Source: Parabacteroides hominis
GTDB taxonomy: Bacteria > Bacteroidota > Bacteroidia > Bacteroidales > Tannerellaceae
DNA: 58,512 nucleotides
NCBI RefSeq assembly: GCF_014287585.1
Contig: NZ_JACOOJ010000036.1
Coordinates: forward strand, 1 to 58,512
Direction of reading: 5' to 3'
The notes under the pieces are model-generated. The model worked only from the letters and a program-made list of their open reading frames with translations, was not told the origin of the DNA and did not search any database. A program made the translations under genes and the position numbers. Numbering within the stretch: the stretch's first letter is position 1; every line of letters begins with the position of its first letter. This document shows positions 33,523-43,800 of the stretch, piece by piece.

Positions 33523-35271
33523 ATGATAAAAAAAATTATAAGTTTGCTCGGTGTTTGTATGCCTCTTTCTTCAGCACTTGCACAAGATACATTATTTGTT
33601 TCTCCTATAGGGGCGGGTGAATTATTTACGCGGGAAGCACCGGGCAATATTGAAGATATAAGTTATAAATTATCTTCCGTCGCAGGGGCTCGACATAATG
33701 TTGTTGTCTATTTCAAAGGAGGACTTTATGAACTAAAAGAACCTTTGCTCATTACCGGAAAAGAAAAGAACCGGAATATTGATACTTTGACATTGGTTGG
33801 CAGTACCTCTGAAGTTGCAATTTTATCAGGTGGACGCCATGTTTCCGGGTGGAAACAGACAGGTAGAAAAATTGCGCAAGCAGTCCTTTCCGAAAATTTA
33901 GATTTCCGCCAGCTATATATAAATGAAAAGATGGCAATACGGGCACGTACTCCCAATAGGACAAATGAAAATAACTATTCCCCGTATAACAGAGTAGTTG
34001 CTTTTGATGAAAAAAAGCAAACCGTGCTCATTACAGAAAACGGGATCGAATGGTGGAAGAAAACAGATGATATCGAGATGATAATTAATCATCATTGGTA
34101 TCAGAGTCGCTTTCGTATCGATTCGATGTCTATAAAAGATAATATGACAGAAATTAAACCGGCGATGCCGGCATGCAAACATCTTTTTCAACTGACATAT
34201 GCAAAAATGCTTGCATCAGGTAAACCCTATTATTTTGAAAATTCCCCGGAGTTTCTGGATCAGGAAAGAGAATGGTATTTAGATAAAAAAAATTCTACAT
34301 TATATTATATTCCGGAGGAAGGAACAAAGATAAAGGACCTTTCGGTGACGTATCCGGTATTGGAGCGGATTATAAAAATAGAAGGTAATGAAGGAAAACC
34401 GATAGAAAATATCCATATCCGGAATCTTAAATTAGGATTTACGAACTGGACAATCCCGACACGTGACGGTATTATCGGTACACAAGGTGTACAAGGGAGG
34501 GGATATACGGGTGATATGGAAAGGGGAATTTTAGAAGTCGAATTTGCTCGTAATATTCAGATTAGCCATTGCCATTTTATAGGGGCAGGAGATAATGGCA
34601 TTCTTTTTATCCGGGGAGTAAAGGAAAGTAAAATACAATCTTCTCATTTTGATCAAATAAGTGCGAATGGTATTGTAATTGATACGTACCGAAAAGGTTT
34701 ACAACCCGAATCCTATTTGTGTGAGAAAAATCTGATTGAAGATAATTTGATTGAAAATATCGGTATGCACTATACGAATGGAATGGGGCTGATTGTCAGT
34801 TTTGTTGCCAAGACGACCATTCAGTATAATGAAATTAGAAATGGACGGTATACCGGGATGCAAATAGGAAACCATTTTGGAGATAGGATTTCGGTAATGA
34901 GAGATAATGTTATCAGAAGAAATAATATTCACCATGTTATGCAACTGCATGATGACGGTGGAGCAATTTATACTTTGTCCTTGCAACCAGGTACTCGTAT
35001 TAAAGAAAATTGGATGCATGATTTCGGAAGAAGCGAGTGGGCTGATAATTTTCCAGTAAATGGTATTTTTCTTGACAATAATAGTGGATATATCCGGGTG
35101 CAGGACAATGTGTTTACGGATTTGGATACGGTTGATCGGATCAAGGAGCAATGCGCGGGAAATGCTACGACGCGCGATAATATACTGGATAATAATAATA
35201 GCCAGAATACAGAAATAAAAGAAAACGCCGGTTATCGTGGAACGGTAGGAGTTCTTATAAATAGAGATTAG
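33523..35271 (+). CDS. Secreted right-handed beta-helix enzyme (GH141-like)
   Basis: This 582-residue protein has a signal peptide ending SSALAQ. The early part (YFKGGLYELKEPLLI, LSGGRHVSGWK, FRQLYINEKMAIRARTPN) resembles the first domain of GH141-like proteins, a group that includes an alpha-L-fucosidase of RG-II degradation. From about residue 300 onwards, repeats rich in Asn and Ile (IRNNIHHV-style turns) form a right-handed parallel beta-helix. It could be a glycosidase or a lyase. Start and spacing (30 bp after the GH92 gene) put it in the same operon. The GH141 link is by wording of conserved segments and should be treated as likely, not proven. Confidence 0.7.
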   Translation: MIKKIISLLGVCMPLSSALAQDTLFVSPIGAGELFTREAPGNIEDISYKLSSVAGARHNVVVYFKGGLYELKEPLLITGKEKNRNIDTLTLVGSTSEVAILSGGRHVSGWKQTGRKIAQAVLSENLDFRQLYINEKMAIRARTPNRTNENNYSPYNRVVAFDEKKQTVLITENGIEWWKKTDDIEMIINHHWYQSRFRIDSMSIKDNMTEIKPAMPACKHLFQLTYAKMLASGKPYYFENSPEFLDQEREWYLDKKNSTLYYIPEEGTKIKDLSVTYPVLERIIKIEGNEGKPIENIHIRNLKLGFTNWTIPTRDGIIGTQGVQGRGYTGDMERGILEVEFARNIQISHCHFIGAGDNGILFIRGVKESKIQSSHFDQISANGIVIDTYRKGLQPESYLCEKNLIEDNLIENIGMHYTNGMGLIVSFVAKTTIQYNEIRNGRYTGMQIGNHFGDRISVMRDNVIRRNNIHHVMQLHDDGGAIYTLSLQPGTRIKENWMHDFGRSEWADNFPVNGIFLDNNSGYIRVQDNVFTDLDTVDRIKEQCAGNATTRDNILDNNNSQNTEIKENAGYRGTVGVLINRD

Positions 35272-35285
35272 TAAATCGTTGCGTT

Positions 35286-38200
35286 ATGAAAAGAAAAATT
35301 CTAAATTCAAAGCTACGGGATGTCTATAAAGGTACTCTTTTACTGTTTTTTTGGTTATTCAGCCTATCCTTTGCAGTGGCTTCTCAAAAAGTATATAAAT
35401 GGGGTGAGAATGGTATCCGAATCGAGTTAAAAGAATATCTTGATATTCCTGAGATGAAGTGGCCTGTCACTTTACTTCATTATCGGATTGACTTGTCGGG
35501 AGCACAGATAAGTGATCCGGGAAGCCTGTCGCTGATCGGAGATACCGGGCGACCTATCCCTTTTCAATTGATAGATGTACAAGCAGAAAAAGGAGTAATC
35601 CGGTATGCGACATTATGTTTCTTATCGGATTTACCGTCAGGTTCGACAAAAGTATTCCGGCTTCTCCCGAAGGTAGATGAAAAACAAGTATCTCGTTTAT
35701 CGCTTCCTGACCAAGTGAAGGTGGTATCTTCGTCATCTTCCGAACTGCTTTCAAATGGATTGGTTCGTTTGCAAATCAGTAAAGTGTTGGATGAGAATCA
35801 TCCGGTTTTGGTGAGGTTTGGAACGGAGGCGGATTGGTTAGGAGAGTTTACGCTTACTCACAAAAATAAACTAACCGGATTTGAAGTCGAAAAAAAAGTG
35901 GAAGGTGAGATATTCTCGGAATATTGTATTCATTTATGTTTTGAAGATACGAAAATATATGATTTGACTTTACGTATGATTTCCGGTATGGATTATGTGG
36001 AAATGGACGAGAACATGAGTGGCTTTGACCAATCGGACCGGCTCTCGGTTATCTTGGACTGGAATCAGTTTCAACCGGAGGTACGGTATTGTCCGACTCG
36101 TGCCGTTCAGATCGATAAGTCAGGAAAGGGTTATTCTAACTTTCAGTGGGAGCCGATGGAGGGGCTGAAAACGGTAATGCCACTCGATAGGCATCCTCTG
36201 GCTGATTTTGACCAGCGGAATGGAGAAGACGGAAAGCTACCTTTTCGCCTTTCTTCTTATCATAACTGGATGACTTGGTGGCGGTTGCATACAGCTGCAT
36301 TTTGGAATGAAAAGACTGGTCAGACTGTTGGTATCTATATACATGATTTTGAAAAATGGAAAGATCCATCTTATCCGTTGTGGGGTAGTAAAGAATATCT
36401 TTCGGTAGAATATTATTATAAAAAGGATCACTTTTATTGGAAGTTCCCTTTGGTAAATGGAGAACGGTCTGTTTCTATCGCTTTGTATCCTCATCAAAAA
36501 GATAAAGATATAGTAGACGAAACTAATAAATCTCTTGTCTATGTCGACTATTTACGTCGTTGGTACGGGTGGATTTCTTTGGATAAGACGAAAGACTGGA
36601 TCCTTGATTATGAATCAGACCATTCTGTGCATCAACCATTTTATAAATCTGTAAAACAAGAGATGAAAGCGAATCCTGAAGAACTCATCCGAAAATTCAG
36701 GAGGAATGTACAAGCCATGGCGACTGCAAACGAAAGATATTCCGGTCCTACTCCGGTAGGGGCAAGAGAATATCTGGATCATTTGACCCCCTTGTTCGAA
36801 ATATCGGAAAATCAGCTATCTACTTCCGATTATAAAAAAGTTAGGGCCTATTATCTTTTTATGAATTATGTTTTCATGGATGAAGCACTTATGCCGATCC
36901 GGACGATGCTTAGCGGGCATCCTAATTTCTTGGGAGATTTGAAATCTATAGCGGGTGCTGTCGCTTTCCTGTTTCCGGACCATCCGGAAGCCCGGATGTT
37001 TGCAGACCATTTTGAAAAATCAATAGCCTTGAATCTGAATTATCACATTCGTCCGGAGGTGAAATTTTGGGGTGCAAAAGGAGGACGTTCTACTGAAAAT
37101 TTGTCTTGCTATACATGGGCTTTTTTGAGGCCTATTTTGAAAACTTCTTTTCTGTTACATCATTATTATGATGGGAAAAACCGAATATTGCAACCGAATA
37201 TTTCACTTTATTGCGATTGGTTGTTAAACACGTTGACTGCTCCATTGGATCAGCTGAATGGCAGGCGTGCCATACCTCCGCAGGGTGCACATTCCAGGAA
37301 ACCTGATATTCCTGATTTATTGAATACATTAGGACAGGAATTGAAATATTATGATCCGCTGCTGGCAGAACATATCTTTTGGGAAACGCATCCTGATGAC
37401 GGAAGTTTCGAAGCTCGCAAATCGGCGGATACCTGGGCGGTAGCCTCTAAAGATAAACGGCCTTATGAAAAAGGAACCAATCCTCGTTTACAATCTGCGA
37501 AGTATACGGGATATGGTTATATTCTTCGCCGCAATTATGGCGTCTCCGGTGAAATGTATGTGAATTTGCAACAGATAGATGACGGTCCGAATTACCGTTG
37601 GGGACGTGCGGGAAAAGGTGGAAACGGTATTATCTATTATTATGCAGATGGTAAAAGATATAGTCATAACGGGACTGAAGATGTCGGAGACGGCCCCTTC
37701 GGAGACACGGAACGCTGTACGAATTTCGGTGTAAAAAAGGAAGGGGTTTACCGGGGAATTGGCGAATATCGGAGTGTGGGGCGCAATGACCTGTCCGAAC
37801 CTTTGTTTGATTTTGGATTTGCCCAGTTTGCTACGGTCAGGGGAGGGAAGGATATCCGGCCTTTCTATAAGTCGAGGAGCGTGTTAATGGCTGATAATGA
37901 CTATATAGTCGTTTTCGATGATGTTGCCAATTCGAGTGTTGACGGACGTTTTTCCTGGTTTGTCGGAGTGGATGATGACTTTCCTGAAATCTATCAGTTA
38001 AAGCCTGGGAGCCAGGGGATAAACGCATATATCCGGTTGACCTCCAGCCCTTATCATAAAGATGCGGAGTCTCCCGAAACAAAAGGGATGTATTTTGATG
38101 GGAATGGTGATTTTTTAACTTTGGTAACCCATAAAAAAGATTTGAAAGTAAAGTATATATCAGATGTTTGTGAGATATATCATCCGTCGGGCAAGGTTGA

Positions 38201-39257
38201 CTGGGTATTCCGAAATGACTGTCCGGTTGTATATCATAAAGATGGAATTTGTTTTGAAGGAACATCCGGGTTTATTCGCCGTCATTCGAAACGGCATTAC
38301 CAGGCTGCTTTATTTGATGGAAAGATACTTTCTGTTCCTGGGATAACAGTGCAGTTTGATGCAGGGAATAAAAAAAACGGATTCAGTTTAGAAACGACAG
38401 GTGGCAGGTATTTCGGGAAAATGCAGATTTCAAGTCCTGCACTGATACGCATTTCATTGGAGAAGAAATTAGATTCTGCGTATGAATTTTATTTGAATGG
38501 CATTTCTTCCGTGTTACAGAAAGAAGGGGATAAAACCTTTTTGTTGTGCTTGGATGTCGGTACTTATGATTGGCAGTTGACAGATAAGGGGGTAATCCCT
38601 GGGCAACCGGTTATAGAAAAATGTATTAGTGGGCGTGATTGGTGTGAACTGTCTTGGAAAACAGTTCCGGGAGCTGACTTTTACCAAGTCTGGATAAGTG
38701 AAGATTCCGGAAATAACTGGCAACCGTATAAAAAGCAGATTTCGGAAACAGTTTGCCGGATAGAAAATCAAGGTACGAATAAAAAAATACATGTTCGTAT
38801 CGTTGCCGGTACCGAAGGTGGAACCAGTCTGCCGTCAAATGATTATCCGGTTTATTTATCCCCGGAAAACGCGCATGCCCCCGAAGGACTGAGGGTTGAG
38901 CTCGATGGAGATATTGCAACGTTGAGTTGGGGAGAAATTCTGGGGGCGGATCGATATACTTTATATGGTCGCAAACGGGGATCGGATAAGTTCGAACAGA
39001 TATATAAAGGAAATGAGCGGAGCACGCAGGTTAAATTGGCGGATACGACTGTGTATGAATTTACTGTCACGGCAACCAATGGCAATGGAGAAAGCAAGAA
39101 GAGCGTAATTGTCGATACGGATCGGAATCGGTTTATCAATTGGTCTCCTATACCGGGAGAAAAGTTTAGACGTGATCCGGAAAATCAGGAAAACGGATAT
39201 ATAGAATATAACCCGTGGGTTGAAGATCAAATGAAATTATTAACATATCCTAAATAA
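35286..39257 (+). CDS. Large lyase-like protein with alpha-toroid/beta-sandwich core and Fn3-like C-terminus
   Basis: This 1323-residue secreted protein starts with a long signal peptide. Residues about 45-200 resemble the RIFT-barrel front domain of PL26-type exo-rhamnogalacturonan lyases. The middle (about 400-720) is helical and toroid-like. Then comes a beta-sandwich with GYGYILRRNYG and LMADNDYIVVFDDV, wording close to heparinase II/III proteins. Residues about 1110-1300 look like two fibronectin type III domains (WCELSWKTVPGADFYQVW and ATLSWGEILGADRYTLYG). I do not recognise a named CAZy family for the whole. It is likely the backbone-cleaving enzyme of this locus, cutting an acidic polysaccharide by elimination, but no catalytic residues can be fixed from one sequence. 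It starts 14 bp after the previous gene. Confidence 0.6.
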   Translation: MKRKILNSKLRDVYKGTLLLFFWLFSLSFAVASQKVYKWGENGIRIELKEYLDIPEMKWPVTLLHYRIDLSGAQISDPGSLSLIGDTGRPIPFQLIDVQAEKGVIRYATLCFLSDLPSGSTKVFRLLPKVDEKQVSRLSLPDQVKVVSSSSSELLSNGLVRLQISKVLDENHPVLVRFGTEADWLGEFTLTHKNKLTGFEVEKKVEGEIFSEYCIHLCFEDTKIYDLTLRMISGMDYVEMDENMSGFDQSDRLSVILDWNQFQPEVRYCPTRAVQIDKSGKGYSNFQWEPMEGLKTVMPLDRHPLADFDQRNGEDGKLPFRLSSYHNWMTWWRLHTAAFWNEKTGQTVGIYIHDFEKWKDPSYPLWGSKEYLSVEYYYKKDHFYWKFPLVNGERSVSIALYPHQKDKDIVDETNKSLVYVDYLRRWYGWISLDKTKDWILDYESDHSVHQPFYKSVKQEMKANPEELIRKFRRNVQAMATANERYSGPTPVGAREYLDHLTPLFEISENQLSTSDYKKVRAYYLFMNYVFMDEALMPIRTMLSGHPNFLGDLKSIAGAVAFLFPDHPEARMFADHFEKSIALNLNYHIRPEVKFWGAKGGRSTENLSCYTWAFLRPILKTSFLLHHYYDGKNRILQPNISLYCDWLLNTLTAPLDQLNGRRAIPPQGAHSRKPDIPDLLNTLGQELKYYDPLLAEHIFWETHPDDGSFEARKSADTWAVASKDKRPYEKGTNPRLQSAKYTGYGYILRRNYGVSGEMYVNLQQIDDGPNYRWGRAGKGGNGIIYYYADGKRYSHNGTEDVGDGPFGDTERCTNFGVKKEGVYRGIGEYRSVGRNDLSEPLFDFGFAQFATVRGGKDIRPFYKSRSVLMADNDYIVVFDDVANSSVDGRFSWFVGVDDDFPEIYQLKPGSQGINAYIRLTSSPYHKDAESPETKGMYFDGNGDFLTLVTHKKDLKVKYISDVCEIYHPSGKVDWVFRNDCPVVYHKDGICFEGTSGFIRRHSKRHYQAALFDGKILSVPGITVQFDAGNKKNGFSLETTGGRYFGKMQISSPALIRISLEKKLDSAYEFYLNGISSVLQKEGDKTFLLCLDVGTYDWQLTDKGVIPGQPVIEKCISGRDWCELSWKTVPGADFYQVWISEDSGNNWQPYKKQISETVCRIENQGTNKKIHVRIVAGTEGGTSLPSNDYPVYLSPENAHAPEGLRVELDGDIATLSWGEILGADRYTLYGRKRGSDKFEQIYKGNERSTQVKLADTTVYEFTVTATNGNGESKKSVIVDTDRNRFINWSPIPGEKFRRDPENQENGYIEYNPWVEDQMKLLTYPK

Positions 39258-39269
39258 AGATTCTGTTAT

Positions 39270-40793
39270 ATGAAAAAGATTTTTTATGGCACATTGTGTT
39301 ACCTATTGTTATGTGCGGCACAATCGGATGCACAAAATAAACTGTCGCAGGAGCAAGCCGAACTTGTCCAGTTAAAGAAATATGAACAAAACAATCCTCC
39401 GAAGATGAGTATGCCTGTACCGGGACCGGAAGAAAACGAGCAGTTGTTTGGAGCCCGTTTAATGCGTTCGGCAACTTTGTTGGAAACCAGTAACCCGAAT
39501 CGGAAGTTACCTGTATTTGTCCTGATTTATGGACAATCCATAACCGGTAGCAAAAGTTTTACCGATAATGTGCGTGAATATCTTGAAGATAAGTTTCCTT
39601 ATGCCGATATACGAATTGAAAACCGTTCTATTGGTGGATTTGGTGGTGAACAGTTGATTCGTCCTGCTGTACACGATGTCTATCGTGCTTGTCCAGACTT
39701 GATAATCTTTCATGTGTATGGTGGAGAAAATCATGGTGAACTGGAAACCTTTTTCAGTAATGTCCGCCGTTATACGACTGCCGATATTATCCTGTTGAAC
39801 CACCATATAAATGGAAGTAAGGATGTGATAAAATACAACAAATCCTCCTATGATTATTTACGTTATATAGCTAATAAATATAATTGCGAATTGGTGGACC
39901 TTACTCGTAACTGGAGTCGCTATCTGGTGGAAAATAATCTGAGTGTAAAAGACTTGTTGCGTGATAATACGCATCCTAACCGGGACGGCAACTGGTTGAT
40001 GGTACAGTTGATAGGGCGTCATATTCGTTTAAACACCCTGTATCCGAGTAATTGGTATGAAGTTGTCCGCAGCTATTATGTGAAGAACGCTTATGACATG
40101 GATAGCGAGAGCCCTTTGAAATTTCGTGGTGAGCCTTGGAAAATGATAGGTGGTGTGGCATGTGGTGAAAATGAGAAGGGTTCTCTGTGTTTGACATTTG
40201 ATGGAAGCCGTATAGACCTGGTTGCCGGTATTGTACCGGAAGGGCATAAAATGGGGACAGCTCGTATTTTGATAGATGGCAAACCTGTTTCCCGGAATAC
40301 ATCTTTGTATACGATAACCCGTCCCAGTGCAGGTCCCGGAACTTGGTTCCCTTTGATACGCCGTATCGAACATAAGACTGTGTTAATTCCGGAGAAATGG
40401 ACGTTGAAAGTAGATGCGGTCAATGCCGATTCGACGGTTTGGACATTCAGTGTATATGGCTCTAAAACAGGTTTTGACGGTTCGGGAACCAGTGATAGGG
40501 CGTTTGTCTCAAAATCAGGTCGCGTGGTTATCGCACCGGATGATTTTATGTTTGTGAAAATTAAAAATACATTTAAGACGGTTGCCCAACCTGGATTTGA
40601 ATCGACTTGGACGGTGGAGCCTCTTTATCAGGAATTTTATTCGACTCCATTGATTGACGACACGAATAAGGTTTATAAAACGACAATCGTACAGGGGGTG
40701 ACGAATTCTTTGCATACGCTTGAAATAATACCGGCGGGTGATGGGATTGTACCGATAGAAGCGATAGAGGTTCATCGTCCGCCGTTACGGTAG
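39270..40793 (+). CDS. SGNH/GDSL-family esterase
   Basis: This 507-residue protein has a signal peptide followed by an SGNH hydrolase domain. Catalytic blocks are visible: Ser90 in YGQSITGS, the oxyanion Gly in NRSIGGFGGEQL, the Asn in HVYGGENHG, and Asp232-His235 in DNTHPNRDG. A further beta-rich domain of about 200 residues follows and could bind carbohydrate. Such enzymes in polysaccharide loci usually remove acetyl groups from glycans. It sits 12 bp after the lyase-like gene in the operon. It is the first of two esterase activities in the locus, a sign that the substrate carries ester decorations. Confidence 0.85.
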   Translation: MKKIFYGTLCYLLLCAAQSDAQNKLSQEQAELVQLKKYEQNNPPKMSMPVPGPEENEQLFGARLMRSATLLETSNPNRKLPVFVLIYGQSITGSKSFTDNVREYLEDKFPYADIRIENRSIGGFGGEQLIRPAVHDVYRACPDLIIFHVYGGENHGELETFFSNVRRYTTADIILLNHHINGSKDVIKYNKSSYDYLRYIANKYNCELVDLTRNWSRYLVENNLSVKDLLRDNTHPNRDGNWLMVQLIGRHIRLNTLYPSNWYEVVRSYYVKNAYDMDSESPLKFRGEPWKMIGGVACGENEKGSLCLTFDGSRIDLVAGIVPEGHKMGTARILIDGKPVSRNTSLYTITRPSAGPGTWFPLIRRIEHKTVLIPEKWTLKVDAVNADSTVWTFSVYGSKTGFDGSGTSDRAFVSKSGRVVIAPDDFMFVKIKNTFKTVAQPGFESTWTVEPLYQEFYSTPLIDDTNKVYKTTIVQGVTNSLHTLEIIPAGDGIVPIEAIEVHRPPLR

Positions 40794-40838
40794 AGTGGGG
40801 AATACAATAAGACAATATCTTAAATTGTAGAAAAAGAA

Positions 40839-43800
40839 ATGTTAAAGATCAATGAATCTATATTTATCGTTTTGTTATCGATATTCTGGGGTGTTACGGA
40901 AACCCATGCGCAACAGTCTCCGGTAGTCTTTAATTATAATGAAGCTGCCAGACCTGGAGAGGCTTTTAATTTACAGGGAACCGGTTGGGGAAAACAGGTT
41001 GAGTTATGGGGGAGTATGGTCCGGGGGAATGAAAATGCACTTGCGCCTTCATTTCCGATTCAAGTTATCGGTCGTGATGATTGTAGTGTGACCGGGCTTT
41101 TCCCTTCAGACAAACAATTTCGAAAGAATGCACTGATTGCGGTTTGGGTCAAGAGTGGAACGAATATCAGTGAACCGGTATTTTTGAACCGGGCCAGAGC
41201 TGTAACACTGGAATTTGAAGAGATCATGCCGGGTTATGTGTTTCGTATTTTCGGAAGGAATCTTTTTTTGCCCGGATGCAAACCCGTCGTAACGTTTGTT
41301 CATCCGAATAATGGGGCACAGTCACAGGGCACTGTCTTGGCTACAGATCCGTATGTTCTGACCGTGCAGGCTCCGGACAGGTTGGAGGCAGGTGTACACT
41401 ATCGTATAATGGTTAATAACGGGGCTGGGGGAGAATATGGCAATTCTTTGGCCGAAGAAACGATGCTGGCACGGGTGGAAAGCGCAGACCCTTTTTCTTT
41501 GCATGTCCCATGGGGATGCGATTTTATTTTTTACAAAAATGTCTATAATGTAAAATCGGATGTTCGCTTACAATCTCACGCCAAAGGTGACGGCTTGGCG
41601 AATGACCGGACTGCTTTGCAAGAAGCAATCGATAAAGCATATGCAGCCGGAGGAGGTGTTGTCTATTTACCAGCCGGTACATATAAATTGGATTTTCAGG
41701 AAGGAAGCGGACTTGTGATGCGTTCGAAGGTCGTACTGAAAGGTGATGGCCCGGAGAAGACTGTTATCCAGTATGGGTTTGGAGTTCCCCCGGCTTATCC
41801 GGACCCGATTGGTGTTGGTGGATGGCCGGATCATACCACGGAAGGGGTGGCTCTTTTATGGCCGTTGCGTACGGAGCTTAGCGGACTTTCCGACCTGAAG
41901 ATTCGAAATGTAAATACTTCGGGATTGTGGCGGCATAGTTTGAAGACGGTTTGGCCGGATTCTGAAAAGAAGGCGCCGGGTGCATCCGGTTCTCGTTTCT
42001 TTGCTATTAATTGTCATTTTGATTTGTCGGTTGCCTGGGGGCTGTCATGGGGATATGTGGACAAGATGTTGATCTCGAATTGCAATTTCAGGAGTTATGC
42101 GAATATAACGTGGCCCTGGATGTGTCATTGTGACGGATCGACAAATTTTGTAGTCCGTAATAACCGTGTGTTTTATAGTGCCGGACGTTTTGGTTTCAGT
42201 AACGGTTATAACGGGATTATCGAGAATAATCATATCACTCGTATGGGCGATTTACAAGCGTTTAGAGGAGAAACCGGAGGGTTCAACATTGATTTTACCA
42301 AGGATGTAGTTCTGATGAACAATATATTGGATGTCGAGGGGGATTCTATTGTCGACCGGAATATGGGAGAGACTATTTTGAGTCAGGGAGGAAATCCGGT
42401 AGGGCAATCTCTCGGAAGGGTAGAGGAGGCTTCGCCGAACTCCTTGACCGATCGGACGCAAAATTGGAGCCGAATTCGGACGTCCGATCTTTCTACTTGT
42501 GCTGTGCTTGCAATCGTAAAGGGTAAGGGTGCAGGACAATGGAGAAGGATTAAAGACAATGACGTACATACCATTTTTTTAGATGTTCCCTGGACTGTGA
42601 TTCCTGACAGCAGTAGTAATTATGTCGTAACCCAATGGTCGGCAGAAGATTGGCTGGTAAAAGGAAATGTCCTCAAAGAGAATAACCGAGGCATTTGGTT
42701 TTATTGCGGAGGAACGGATGTCGCTATAGTTGGCAATGAGCTGGAAAATTCGGAAGGAATTTATTTACGTTCGGATCAGCGGGTCGAAATGGGCCGGTAT
42801 AATCTGATGTGGAATGCTATTGTCGAAGAAAACGTGGTAAGCCGTACCGCCCGGAAACGTCCTGCTCATATCTGTTCGGTTTTGGCTGTTCAGAAAAATG
42901 ATACATTGATAGGATTAGGTAGCTTAGGTATAGAAATTCGCCGGAATACGATTGTTGCATCCAAACCCAATATAAGTTCTTTTGTTCCGGGAGAGGGATA
43001 TTGGAATGAAGTGCGTTCCACAACGGAAGATGCATTGAACCATGTTACGGGGATTGTTGGGACGGTGTTTGACGGAAATAAATCGGTCAATATGAATTAT
43101 GCTTACCGGTTGAGCCAGAAAGGAATTTCACAAACAACGATTAAAGATCCTGTCGATCCGGATGTCGATTCGTTGACAAATATCCCTTTATCTGTAAATT
43201 TGACGGATGCTTTTTTATATAGGACTGGGAAAAAGGAAAACAAAGATCCTTTTTCTTCCTATTTGACAGGAAAAGCCCCCTCTATATGCCAAGATCTGGG
43301 AGTCGAAACGATTGATGGCATATCGGTTCAAAAGTTTATTTTCCATTCGCGGGAGTATTTGTCTCCTGTAGGAAAGGATTCTACCAGGATTTTCGGGGTG
43401 ATAGCGAGGCCGGAAAAGCCCGGACGTTATCCGGGATTATTGGTGCTGCATGGAGGTGGTGGAGCTGCAGAGATCGAAAAAGCAAGGAAGTGGGCGGCTC
43501 ACGGCTATGTAGTGGTTGCCGTTGATGAGCCAGGAGTGGCTGATACGAAAAATACCCCTCTGAGTGAGGGGCCGTGGAACCTGTTTCGGTATGGTGAACA
43601 TCGTTTCGTTGTCGAGCCGGATGTCACGTCAAGCACTATTTTTGATGCAGTCTTGGCTTCTTTGCAGGGGCTTTATCTGTTAAGGGAACAACCGGATGTA
43701 ATTAAGGATAGGATTGGGATCGTAGGTATTTCCTGGGGTGGTTATCTGACAACAATGGTAACAGGTTTGGCAAGTCCGTTTATTGCCGCTTCTTATTCTG

